In this document: positions 40,537-52,600 of the stretch, in pieces
Position numbering within the stretch: position 1 is the first letter of the stretch
How the letters are laid out: every line of letters begins with the position of its first letter
Assembly (NCBI RefSeq): GCF_901709675.1
Contig: NC_051096.1
Location: 3,437,001 to 3,501,000, forward strand
Reading direction: 5' to 3'
DNA from: Syngnathus acus
Lineage: Eukaryota > Chordata > Actinopteri > Syngnathiformes > Syngnathidae
Length of the DNA: 64,000 nt
Position numbers and translations under genes: made by a program
Notes under the pieces: generated by a model
Databases searched by the model: none
What the model saw: the letters and a program-made list of their open reading frames with translations, nothing else
What the model was told of the DNA's origin: nothing

Positions 40537-41756
40537 ATGAGGCTGACGGCGTTGCTATTCATGGCCGCCCGGGCGGTGGTTCCCAAGGACTACCGCTACG
40601 GTACTAACAGGCCGTGGACCGTGGCTGCAAAGCGTCGTAATCCACCGGGCAAGAGGCGGAACAAGGTGTTCGTCGAGCCTATCGCCGACCACGACTGGTG
40701 GGTCCTCCGAGGGGACACGGTGAGCCCAAACTACTACTACAAAGTTGTAATCGTGTTAAAATGGCTTATTTAGTGTTATCTATGGCACCCATTTTAATTA
40801 TCTTTAAAACACACCATAACGATCAGCTTTACATATGCAGCTAAAAAAAATGATTTTTTGTTTGTCATGAAATATTTCGTCTGGTGACGTCCTTCAGGTA
40901 GAGATTCTGTCCGGGAAGGACAAAGGCAAACAGGGGAAAGTCATCCAAGTCATCAGACGCAGAAACTGGGTCATATTGGAAGGTCTCAACACAGTAAGCT
41001 TGCATTTGATATTTTTTTTATATATAATGTTAATCTGTAATCTGCAACTAACAAATATTTTTTAAACATTGATCAATTTGTTGATTCTATTGAAGCATTA
41101 CAGATACATTGGGAAAACAGGCGATTACCGCGGGAGCTACATCGCTAGTGAAGCTCCCATCCTGCTCCGGGACGTTGAACTCGTTGACCCCTCCGACAGG
41201 TACCGCCACATACGTTGGCACTCACTACAATGCTTGAATGGCAGCTGTGCACTGGGAAGTTTGTCACTACGCTTTATTTGAAAGTCTTATTCCCACAGAT
41301 GTCTCATAGTAATTCAGTTGACTGTCATAGTTTCGGTGTGTCTCTCACTCTCGCATTAAATAGTTCACTGACGTACTTTGGAAGTAAATCAAAACCTTCT
41401 ACCGTCCTCCCCCACACTCCCTTTTCCAGGAAGCCGACTGAGGTGGAGTGGAGGTTCACAGAAGAGGGCGAGCGAGTGCGAGTGTCGCTCCGGACCGGTC
41501 GTATCATCCCCAAGCCGGTAGTGGAGCGACGGGATGGGATTGTCCCTGAGCAGTGGAAAGGTGAAGAAATCATTGATTTCATTATTTTGCTATTTTCTCA
41601 ATTTTGGTGTTTGTTTCAGATGGTCCCAAGGACACCAGCCCAGAGGACACGCTGGAGAAGACCTACACGCCCTCTCTGAAGACCCTGGAGGAAGAGGTGA
41701 TGGAGAAGATGGGCATTCAGGAGGACAGGAGGCACGGGCCCACCTACTGGTACTGA
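40537..41756 (+). CDS. mrpl24: Mitochondrial 39S ribosomal protein L24
   Basis: MRPL24 is a KOW-domain protein of the mitochondrial large ribosomal subunit. Five coding exons: 40537-40719, 40898-40993, 41096-41199, 41430-41560 and 41620-41756. They total 651 nt and 216 aa, equal to the human length. Phase closes throughout. Residues 1-13 ([13 protein letters not shown]) and the following basic stretch look like a mitochondrial import sequence. The KOW motif (about residues 56-95) reads [21 protein letters not shown] conserved C-terminus ends RRHGPTYWY. An untranslated first exon ending at 40340 and spliced to about 40509 is likely. A poly(A) signal lies at 41832-41837. It follows hdgf in the same direction, the same arrangement as in human 1q23. 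Confidence 0.97.
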
Positions 41757-41839
41757 GCCAGGACTCTCGTTTCCACCAAATCCATCACAGGATGGTTTGT
41801 TTTAAAGACTGTATGTTGTTGTTATATCAGGAATAAATG

Positions 41840-44291
41840 TCACAAGCATCTTTTTGCCCAAACAGAGAAACCTGACTTTAGTCTTCACATTTATTCGGGA
41901 ATACTTTGATTTATTTTTGGTATGTATTTTTTTTTCTTGTTGACTGCACGGCACAACTTCCACTTTTGAAAACCAAAGGCAGACGTATAATTTAGAAAAG
42001 TAACGGGTCAGGAATTTTCACCGTGAGAGAAAGCGACAGGGAAAAAAAATGGGATTGATGTTCCTCATTTGGCCGGAATCATGAATCCCTGCAGGGAATG
42101 CTGCACTTTGGTGGTTTATTATCTTTAGGGGGGGTAAACCTGCACAGAGTGGGTCTTAAAAATCATTATGCTCCATTTTAAAGCAACTCGCATGCTTTTA
42201 AGTGCCAATTACAGCATGGTTGCTATGCTAACCATTGGCTATGACTTCATCAAAAGCCCACATGCAATAAAAGTGACTGTAAACGCCGTATATGGCATCC
42301 TGTTGACACGCCCCTTTTTCCTTACATGCAACCTGAGAAAAAAAATGTCAAAGACCATTTATTTCAGTGTCAGCAAAAAAAAAAAAAAGTTACCACTGTA
42401 TACTTGACTCATTTATCAAAAATGCTCAAAATGGCTTTGAAATAGTTGTTCTCTGTAGTGACTGATACACAACACATTTGAGGAAAAACATTTTGGGTCC
42501 TGCATCATCATAGGGTGAGTATTTAAGCTTTATCTTATTTTTATCATACATTGATTTCACTTTTATTTACACTCACATGACCAAAATGTTAAAATTGTGA
42601 CTGCAAATTAGTGACTTATGTTCCTCTTACCATTTTAGGTTCACCGATAGCCTGGTTAACATCACTTTACCATCAAAACGGTGAGTAATCTAATTCTTAG
42701 TTCAATGTGTTTGTAATGTTCAAATTTATACTTGAAATGTTGCCTTTACAGTTCATGAAAGATGTCTTAAACTTCAATTAGGTAAGTAATTCAACTTTAC
42801 AATCAATGACAGTGATGAATGTTAAATTGTTCATGAAAAAAAAAATTTAATTACTTTCCGTGATGCCCTATAAAAAAGTTTTTGACTACGTGTCCAGCTG
42901 TCTAAGTCATTGAATGCGTCATAGTCTAGATGAGTCGCCATTGCCCGTAACGTGGCCAACGTGGTGGTGAGGGCAGCATTTTTTTTTTCTCCCGCCAGCC
43001 CCCTCCCTCCCTAAATCCCCATTCATTTTGTCTTGTTCACATCCAAGAGGGAATAAAACTGGCCAGTCAGCGGAAAGTAGCTTTTGAGGTTCTTTTGCTT
43101 CTTACAGGAGGAAAAATGACTCAAAGTGGTCGTCTGGGATAAGGTGAATAGAGGAGATTTTGTTCTTCTCTCCCCCGGTTGGCATGCAATTGCAACATTT
43201 TGTGATAAAAATATGCAACTAGGCATGTTTAGTGCTAAACATGTGCAGTTTTTCTTTCCCCCCCCCAACATCTGAAGATGCTTTGAGGAACCCAAATTGC
43301 TGCGTTGGAGTCATGTCGGTGACCTAATGATCTAAACTGGGCAGTATTTTAATCACAGACTTGTTTGAAGGCAACGCTGGAAAATGTCACGTTAACCTGC
43401 GTGCTACTCTGAGAGGTCGTTTGCGTTTGTTCTAATTGACTTGAATTCCTCTGTGTTTGTGTGTGCGTGACCTTGACGGTGTGGTGAGATTCGAAGCCAA
43501 AGAGCATTTTATGTTATCTGGTTTAGTGAATTAGAACGTGACTCATAGGTTAGGATGGATGACGTGGTTACACGAATGATGAACGGGTGAAGCATAGTTT
43601 AGTTTAAAACAGGATGACCTTCCCTCTGTCTTTAACAACCAGCGTAGATCACTTTTAACAGCGGCAAAATGGAATTGGCAACGAACGAGCACGCACACAC
43701 GGCGGCGCTTCTTCTTTTCCGCCGGGTCAGCCTTGACGTTGGCCTCTCAGACCGCACCGTGCTGGTGTCCGGGTGTTAGATTCCTCAGGTGCGCAGTACA
43801 AAGCGCCGTTCACTGGACCGTAGGGAGTCTACAAAAGAGCTCTGTTGCTAACCAAAACAGCAGCCCCACCCCACCACCGACTGCCCACGTGTAAAATGAG
43901 TATTGCAATACTCTCATATTTCCCAAGCCAAATTTTTTGACTCACTTTTCAACGAGCAAAATCTTTCAAATTCGGACCTTTTATGTGTTTGTAGATTCCC
44001 TCCGGAGGTTAAAACCCAACTATCGGGACATCAGCATGATGCTTTTGATACCACCCCGCTCCCTCCCTCCCTGCTTGACAAGCATGCGCAAGAAGAAGTG
44101 GGCAGTTTGACTTTCAACTGCGTCTCTCTTTCTCTTCCCCCGAGCGCATCGAGCGGGTCGCAGCTCCCTTCCGAAAACCTGCAGAGCGGTGCAACTAAAC
44201 CCCCCCCACACACACGCAACCCTCTACATGCACTTTTTTCAAAACGCACTGCAGCAGAGAGACGCGGGCGCTTATTAACACCGGCGACACC
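41840..44291. other. mrpl24-bcan intergenic region
   Basis: I see no coding exon. The last few hundred bases before the bcan start are GC-richer and should hold its promoter and 5' UTR. Two poly-A tracts and a G-rich run near 42130 are the only simple-sequence features noted. Confidence 0.5.
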
Positions 44292-47200
44292 ATGCAGCGA
44301 CAAACCCTCAGGTAAGGTTCTCATAATTGTTGTTGATGGAGCAAGATCTTAAGATATCTGTTAAGATATTGTTTTGCACATATTTCCTCGCCCATGGTTC
44401 TATTTTTAAGTAAGTGCACGCAGCTGGTTACTTTTCATTGTCTTCTAAATGTTAGAGAAGTTTCCCCCCCCCCCCCCTTTTTTTTTTTTTTGGTCCCTGT
44501 CTGTGGTTTGCAGTGCATCACTTTCCATTCATTTCAATGGAGGAAAATGAGTCGCATTTACTTTTCAGGCAAAACTTTGCAAATTGTGGCTCGGGTGACA
44601 ATTAAAATTTTTATTGTCTTAATTGGGGTTGACCAAAATGAGTGTGGCTATATTATATTATATATGGAAAATGGATGGATGAATATATTATATTATTATA
44701 TTATATTATATTTTATATTATATATGGAAATGGATGGATGAATATATTATATTATATTATATATGGAAAATGGATGGATGAATATATTATATTATTTCTA
44801 TTATATTTTATATTATATATGGAAAATGGATGGATGATTATATTATATATTACATTTAATTTATGAAATACTGTTCAGTCTTGTAAATTCTTCGGTCTAG
44901 GCTTTGTTGTTCCGATTTCGGGCCAGTGTTAGGGATCCATCCATTAGGCAGCTTAATGGGCAGGTAAGAAGATGGAGCAAAGGGAGGACAGTTGATGTTC
45001 CACTGGCCTGAGGTCAGCCGTTAAGCCAGTCAAGTGAAAGTGAAAGCGACGGAGCTCAGGGCTGTTCATTTGAACGCCATTTGTTGTACTGCAAAATGGC
45101 GCCACGTTTCATCATTGTCATTCAATTCTTTATCATGTCTTTCAAAAGGACTTGCGTACCATTTTGTTTTGGTGACAAGCTGTGTGTGCCCCAAAGTGAA
45201 AGTGATGCAATGAAGGCCCCACAAGCAAGAGACAGCACTGTCTGTAATTTCAAAAGAAGTAAAAGGGGAGAAAAAAAAACCAAGCTAATGTGCCAGTGTC
45301 CCTCCTTTCATTTCCACCCAGAGGCATTTTCAGCTGCTTTTTTTTTTTTTTTTTTTCTTCTCTCAGTACAGCACAGTGGTGTTATGCAGCTGCCATGGCT
45401 TTCTTTCTCGCTTTTCTTGCGGAGCATACTAATAGTGATGTGCGCTCGCGGCCCACCCAGCTGGCCGGGAAACGCACACTAGGACAACTATTTGGCCCTC
45501 AATGAGCTTCTTTGAGGGCCAAAGCAATTGAAAAAGTCAACTTTATTGCTGCTTGTTGTCCACTGATCTGATTGGCATGCAGTACTTGCACCATTGTCAA
45601 CAAATAATGAATCCACCTAATTCTCAGTAAGTTGTCAAAATAACCAATCAGTATTCCTTCCATTTTCCTTGCATTGAAGGAATCCCGGGCTCATTCCCCG
45701 GATTCTATTACGACGGCAAAGTATAGACTAGCCATTGTAAAGTGTAATTACGTCCACGTGCGAGAGGAGATCTTCCGTGATGAATGAGTGTCGTCGGCTT
45801 GCCTGGGGAGGTCGTACGAGGGCACAGCGAGCATACGGGCCCCCGGTTTTTGGGAGGGTTAATAACAGGGTGACAGAATGGTGGCAGGGTGCCACCAGCC
45901 GGGGACGCTGCATGGCTCGCGGTCATTTGGAGCCTGGGCTTGGGAACATATTTTTTTTTTCCTCCCCGCACATTGCAGTCTAAGCCACAATGCTTTATTT
46001 CCTCAAATAGCTGTTGCTAAACAAAACAGCAGCACCTAGGCAGGCTGGGATGATTTTGATGCAGACTTGTGTGATTTTTGGTCAGGCAGAATTCAAGAAA
46101 GCAGTGGCTGTGCAATAAATCAGTAGTTTTCCTGATACGCAACTTCCAAGCATAATGTTTATTTCGGGCTTTTGGTTTTCGGTGATGGTCCAATTTTCAA
46201 CGGCCAGTCCGCTCATTTTCCATGGGAGGATGTTCTCAGCTATTCGCAGTTCCCAGAGGGGAAAGTTTATTGGCTGTAACTTTTTTTTTTTTTTTTTTGC
46301 CATTCTGCGCTTAATCTTTTAAGTTTGACACATGGGCCGAATTTGATTGTAAAAAAAAAAAACTTCAGGTTTGTCTTCTAGGTTTGAAAAAAATCAACCT
46401 GATTGGTTGCAAGCTATTCTGTATTTTTTTTTCCTTGCTTGAATTTTGACATCTATGTATGTTTGCGGTTTGCGGTTAGCTTAGCGGCCATTTTAAAATG
46501 ACTCAGGATGACTCCATCTGAATTGAGATTAGTGGGTGCTCCTTGAAGCAACAGCTCTTTATGTTTAAACATGTGTGAAATTGGAAAGTTGAAACTGGTA
46601 AGGAGGAAATAATGTTTCTTTATTATCTTCTGCCAACCCTGAGTGATGGCTGTCGTCGTCTCGGCAGAATCGTCGCCCTTCTCGGTGCGCTTTGTCATCT
46701 CTCCCTGGCCTTTCCCACTCAGTTCCCGTCTGCAAACGGTGAGTAATTCTTGTCCCTTAGCATTAAAAAAAAAAATCCTCACGTCTTATATTGTCTTTCC
46801 AGACGACGTCCAGACGCCTCTTCGGGTGAACATTTCCCACCCGGGTGTCCTTTACGCCTCGCTGTGCCGAGCCGTCATCATCCCCTGCTCGGCGTCCTCG
46901 TCACCTCTCACGCTCCCGAGGGTCAAGTGGACACTGCTGTCCGGCGGTTCTGAGAAGCAAATCTTGGTGGCGCGTGGCAACAAGGTGAAAATCAACGAGG
47001 CGTACAGAGGCCGCGCCGATTTGCTCAACTACCGCTCCCGGCGGGAAGATTTGTCACTGCGACTGCTGGAAACACGCTCCGGTGACTCGGGGCACTATCG
47101 TTGCGAGGTGCAGCAAGGCCTGGATGACAGCAGCGATATCGTCCAACTCAAGGTCAAAGGTAATGAAAATCAAGATTGGGAAGTTGATTTTTTCCAGTAC

Positions 47201-50200
47201 TTTTGCAAGTTTTTTTCTTTCTAGGAGTCGTATTCCACTATCGGGACTCCATGGGTCGATATGCTCTCAACTTCAATCAGGCCAAGAGGGCTTGCGAGAC
47301 CATCGGGGCCCAAATTGCGAATCCGATCCAGCTTCGGGCGGCTTATTATGATGGCTATGAGCAGTGTGACGCAGGCTGGCTAGAAGACCAAACTGTCAGG
47401 TACGTTTAATTCATCAATCCATGAGTCGGAACCTTGGGAGAACGCTTTTCCACTTTTTGCACCACTTCCCCAGGTACCCGATCCAAACACCTCGTGAAGC
47501 TTGCGATGGAGACATGGTCGGAAAACCAGGCGTGAGAAACTACGGGGAGATGGATCCACAGGATAATTTTGACGTATATTGCTACGTGGAACAAATGCAT
47601 GGTAGGACGTACATTCCTTAAACCTATCCAACGGCGCATTTTTGCAATTTTGTAATATTTGCTTTATATATAGGGGAGGTGTTCCACGACCCCGACCCAC
47701 AGGAGTTGTCCTATGAAGGGGCCAAATCGTACTGCAGGGCCGCGAGAGCTCAGCTGGCCTCAGTTGCGCAGCTTTACTTGGCGTGGAGCGAAGGTCTGGA
47801 CAACTGCAGCCCCGGCTGGCTTTCTGACGGCAGCGTGCGCTACCCCATTCGGACCCCCAGGGAGCGCTGTGGAGGCCCCACGGCGGGTGTCAAGACCGTG
47901 TATCGCTTCAGCAACCAAACGGCCTTCCCAGAACCGTCCGATCTGTACGACGTGTATTGTTTCAGAGGTTTGTGGACTAAAAGAGGCTCTGAGACCTGCA
48001 ATATAACCACTGTGGACCCAATATTTTGGTTGGCGGGACAATTAAAAAATTTGGAAACTAAGCGAAATAAATTAAAACAATTTTAATTGAATTGAATTGA
48101 ATTTAATTTAATTTATGCAATGTAACCATGATGGACCCTCGAAACTTGAATATTTGGGGGGGCGGGACAATTAAAAGATTTGGAAATCAAGCAAAAGAAA
48201 TTAAAACAATTTAATTTTAATTTAATCTAATTTAATTTAATTTAAACAATTCTGGAATGGATTGCGTTTAAATCTCAAGCTTAAAACCTGAAATAAAATG
48301 TCTTAAATCTGACTTCTTACTCCATCTCATCTCCAGGAACTGGACCTTCACCGACCGACTCCACCACCATGGACGTCACAAGCACACCCGAGCCCAGCAC
48401 CCTTGAAGAAGACGTTGTCATCTTCATGGACGAAGACAAAGAACTGCCATTTGGACAAAGTTCGGAACAAATCGAAAGGGAGGTTCTGAGCGTTTTAGAA
48501 ACCGTACCCCTTTTCTCAGGCCCTCCCACTAAAGAAAAGACTGTCGAAAATCAGTTGACATTTCTGTCCGCCACATCAGAGCCTCCTTTGACCACCACAG
48601 ATGCTCAAGATCTCCTAAACTCTTTTGACACAACATCTTCTACCGAAAACAAATATGACTCAAGTCTAAATAATAATATCCAAAGCACGGAAATGTACGA
48701 TTCCCCTCAAAACATTTCACTCAAATCTACTTTTTACGACATCAACGATTCATATCAGAACTTTACTCAGCAGCTATCGGAAATAGAAAGCACAACAAAT
48801 CTCCACGAGTCCAACACCACCCATGGCCAGAACTTTTCTGAAAGCACACAGCTTTTCGAGAAAGTCAAATTTGAAGATTTGAGCAGAACTGAGATGTATG
48901 AAGAGGAAACTAAAGAGGATTTTCTGGAAGCTCCTGTTACTCTGGAAAAAGGAGAACCTGCAACAACGGAACCCCCCGCAGATCGTTCCTCATTATTGAT
49001 CCCTCTGAGTGGCTCTGGAGATTCTTCTCAAGGTAAGAATCCAATAGCTTCAAGTTCTACCAACGCTGATGTGTTACCATTTAAAATAAAAATATCTTTT
49101 TCCAGAAAGTCATCAGGAAGTCACCATTTTGGCCTCCATCCCCAAGTCTGAATCCACCACGCTTCAGACATCTTCTGCCTCCCCCACCGAAGCTCCTTCA
49201 CAGTCTTTGACAGCCATTCAAGATAATCTCTCGACAGCTTCGCACTTGTGGGCGTCTGTTTCCGTCCAGGAGGGAAGCACCAGTTTGGAAATTGAAGATA
49301 GCGAAGAAGCACAGCTGCTTCCAACCATGTCCACCACTTTTAGGGTAAGCCCGTCCACCACCGAAGCTCCTGAGATGTCCTCCGAGGTGTCTACAGACTC
49401 TGTGACCTCAACGGATCAACCATCAGGTAATACCTTTGACAGCTCCACGGTGAGCTATGAGGAAGCAAGCGGACTCGAAGTCCATTTAGCTCCAGGGCTC
49501 ACTGCTTTCAACAAAACCACCAGCACCACGCAGAAGATCGATGAAGATACCATGGCAGATAAAATCAATGCTTCCAAAGGTTTTGCGTGGAATTATTCAC
49601 AAAATGGAAACATCACAACATCTGAGCAGGAAATGAACGATACGATTATGGAGATAGGAGAAGCTAGCATACCACCCACAATGGAAGAAGTCACAGAAGA
49701 AGAGGAGGCTTCGTCAGTCACAACAATAATCGAATCTACACGTCCACCCACATTCGAAGCTCAAGCCACGTCAACCCCAAAACATGAAAATAAATATGCG
49801 CTAATAATCACAAATGAAACCAAAACACAAATGTTCGAAGAATCCGAAACATCACAAAGCTCTGAAGAAGGATCTGCACTTGCACCAATATTTCAAGAAC
49901 ATACGCAAAGCCCAACAGTTAAAACTCATGTTAGCCCAACAATTAAAGATACCAAAGAAACAGAAACCCCAAAAAGCCCACCAACATCAACGCTGAACCC
50001 CGAAGAATCCTCCGATGTTACAATCAGCCCAAATTATGACAGTGAGACCATCACACCAACGAGGGAGTTTGAAAACCATGTCATCTCCATCATTGGAGAA
50101 AATTCTTCTCCATTCCACCAGAACAAACTCTTCGATGCGGAAACTCACCAAACTACCACAACGCTTGACGGCAGCACTTCCACCGGCGAGCCGTTCGAAG

Positions 50201-52293
50201 AGGAGATCACCGTCTTCCCGTACAATTCCGGAGCGGCCAACTGGGCTCTCCTGACCACCACCACCAGGCCTCAAGAATCCATGAAGGACTTGGAAATCAG
50301 CACTTCCGTCTCTTCCACCGTGAAGACAACCACATGGCGGTCAAAGCACACCTGGAGTCCGCCCACTACGACCTCTCCCGACGTTCTCCGCCTAACATCT
50401 GAATCCTGGAGATCGACGACGACCCACCAACCGGACCCCACCCAGGTTCCCAGCGGCCGCGTTTTGCCCAACGAGAGGGCGGCGGCGGGCGGTAAAGTTA
50501 AAATCGCAGGTAACACTAACATCACTCTCTTCGGCCTAACTGTCTTCCTCCTCCTGGGCACGCACTAAAAACTCCAAGCTTCTGTCCTGCCTTATCCTTC
50601 TGTGTCTTTTTTGTCCCTCAACTGGGAAACGAACTGTCCTGTCCTGTCCTGTCCTGTCGTGTTCAATGTGATGTTTTCCTCCTCGTTCTTCGACTTCTGT
50701 GAAGTATTGTCATAAAATACGCTGACATGTTTAAATGTATGATCACAATCAGCAAGTAACCAAAAAAGAGATCCTCGCTATGTTGAATGTTATTTTTTTT
50801 TATTATGATTAAGTCACAATTGGATTTGAGCACTTTTACATAATGATGTCATGCTTTTTTTTTAGTATGTTTAGAAGCACAATGTTGTAAATGTATTGAA
50901 TCGTGCACATCAAATATTTTGATTGTATAGAAAAAAATGAATGTATTATTTTCCTGTTTAATTCCAATTTCTATATTGAATGTCTTTTTTTTCTTCTCCA
51001 AGCAGCGACATGATTTTGTGCCCTCGAGTCAACAATAAAAAAATTATATCGAATGGTAAAACATTGCATGGTGTCAACGGTGATATCAACGCATCCAAGG
51101 TGGATTTCGGGATCTTATAAAAAAAATGGAAAATTAATTCCCTCTTTGTGTTCCAGATGCTTGCTTTAATGACCCATGCCTCAACGGAGGAACCTGCACG
51201 GATCGAGAAGGTCATATTCAGTGTCTTTGCTTGCCCACCTACAGTGGTGACCTCTGTGACCTGGGTGAGCTCGCTAATATTTACCTCACCCCATCAAGCA
51301 TTCCACTTGACCCGATATTCTTTCCAGAACTGGAACGCTGCGAGCCGGGCTGGGACAAATTCCACGGCTTCTGCTACCGACACTTCAGCCAACGTCAGAG
51401 CTGGGAAGTGGCCGAGCAGCACTGCCGCATGCAAGGCGCCCACCTGGCTTCCATCATGACACCCGAGGAGCAGAACTACATCAACAGTACGAGCGCCGCG
51501 TTGTATTTTCACATCCTTGTGTATCCTTCACGTTGTTTTGTCACCGCCAGCAAACTACAAAGAATACCAGTGGACCGGCTTGAACGATAAAACCATCGAG
51601 AATGATTTTAGGTGGTCCGACGGCAACCCGTTGGTGAGTCTCCAACGTTTGGTGTCCAATTTGTACTTCTCTCGGATAATCAGCAATCTACTGGGTGATT
51701 TTTTTCCCGTAGTTGTACGAGAACTGGTACCGAGGTCAGCCGGATAGCTACTTCCTGTCCGGCGAGGACTGCGTGGTGATGGTGTGGCACGACGACGGCC
51801 GCTGGAGCGACGTTCCTTGCAACTACCATCTGGCCTACACTTGCAAGAAAAGCACATGTGCGTATTTAGCACACTCGAGATTGCATTTGTAGAATTAATA
51901 TTTTTATTCTCCTTCCATAGCATCATGCGGCCCGCCGCCTAAGGTCCGTAACGCCTCCATCTTCGGGAAACCTCGTCAGCGTTACGAGACAGACGCCGTG
52001 GTACGTTATTATTGTTCTCGAGGGTTCCAACAAAGATTCAATCCGCTGATCCGCTGTCAATCCGGGGGGAGCTGGGAGAGGCCTCAATTCCAGTGCATCC
52101 CGGGTGAGAACAAAGCTTTTAATGGCTGTTGATTAAAGAAAACAAATAAAAATACAAACATCTCCTTTCAGAGAATGGCGCTGTAAACCCTGACGCTGAA
52201 ATGACGTCATCGACGGATAGCAATCTGGCCGCATTTCAAGATGTTTCTGAAACCACCACAGAGCCGCCACTTTATTGGGATATCAAGTTTTGA
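44292..52293 (+). CDS. bcan: Brevican core protein (lectican chondroitin sulfate proteoglycan)
   Basis: Brevican is a hyaluronan-binding proteoglycan of neural extracellular matrix and perineuronal nets. Fourteen coding exons: 44292-44311, 46668-46738, 46803-47159, 47225-47399, 47474-47601, 47674-47967, 48337-49032, 49106-50509, 51157-51264, 51328-51486, 51551-51633, 51713-51857, 51921-52103 and 52172-52293. They total 3945 nt and 1314 aa, all in phase. Order of domains: signal peptide (1-22), Ig V domain (about 35-147), two Link modules (about 150-250 and 251-348), a Ser/Thr/Glu-rich mucin-like region (349-1048), EGF (1049-1084), C-type lectin (1085-1213, with QPDSYF and [13 protein letters not shown]), CCP/sushi (1214-1274) and a short tail. 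A glycosaminoglycan attachment motif SGSGD sits near residue 573. One EGF repeat and the 1q23-like neighbours point to brevican rather than versican, neurocan or aggrecan. The central region is longer than in mammals (whole protein about 900 aa in human). Confidence 0.95.
44312..46667 (+). other. bcan: First intron of bcan
   Basis: A 2.36 kb intron that splits the signal peptide. It contains a minisatellite (44640-44860), homopolymer tracts (C and T near 44465, T near 45340 and 46280) and no recognisable exon. Confidence 0.75.
44640..44860. repeat. Minisatellite with TATGGAAAATGGATGGATGA units
   Basis: Four repeats of a TATATGGAAAATGGATGGAT core are separated by variable ATATTATATTATATT spacers of different lengths. 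It lies in bcan intron 1. Confidence 0.85.
48000..48260. repeat. Two tandem copies of a roughly 130-bp intronic segment
   Basis: The phrases 'tggacc', 'atatttt(g)gg', 'ggcgggacaattaaaa' and 'tttggaaa' occur twice, at about 48012-48075 and 48132-48200. Each is followed by an AATTTAATTTAATTTA simple repeat. It lies in the bcan intron between Link module 2 and the mucin region. Confidence 0.6.
50510..50568 (+). CDS. bcan: Alternative read-through end of bcan encoding a GPI-attachment signal
   Basis: If the splice donor after exon 8 (ending at 50509) is not used, the frame continues for 19 codons to a TAA. The tail is [18 protein letters not shown], preceded by small residues (ERAAAGGKV). Small residues, a short polar spacer and a terminal hydrophobic stretch are the layout of a GPI-anchor signal. 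Rat and human brevican are known to have a GPI-anchored isoform made the same way, lacking EGF, lectin and CCP domains. The predicted isoform is 1067 aa. A poly(A) signal AATAAA at 51034-51039, still inside the intron, would end this mRNA. Confidence 0.75.
50569..51060 (+). other. bcan: Probable 3' UTR of the GPI-brevican transcript
   Basis: This stretch follows the read-through stop. It includes a (GTCCT)n run at about 50632-50658 and ends close to AATAAA at 51034-51039. In the full-length transcript it is part of the intron before the EGF exon. Confidence 0.5.
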
Positions 52294-52600
52294 AAACATT
52301 TGCACACTTTTCTTGCCATATACACTACATTCTGCTGTTCTCTCTTGACAAGGTGAAAAAATGTGCTTTTACCGATTTTTTACACACGTGGCAAACCGTC
52401 TTTAGTTAGACACACTGCAGAATGGTGCTAATACGTCAATATTACATACACAATGCGCTCATGTTTTCATATTAAAAGTGTCAAGTAACATTCCTGCTTT
52501 TTCAAAACTATCCTGTGCACGTTTTTGGGAGACGCAGTTTTGTTCATCAGCTTTATGTTGTAATAAAGTTTTGTAGAACAGAGCAAAGAATAAATCGTTC
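52294..52600 (+). other. bcan: 3' UTR of full-length bcan
   Basis: It follows the TGA at 52291-52293. A consensus poly(A) signal AATAAA lies at 52562-52567. Confidence 0.6.
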
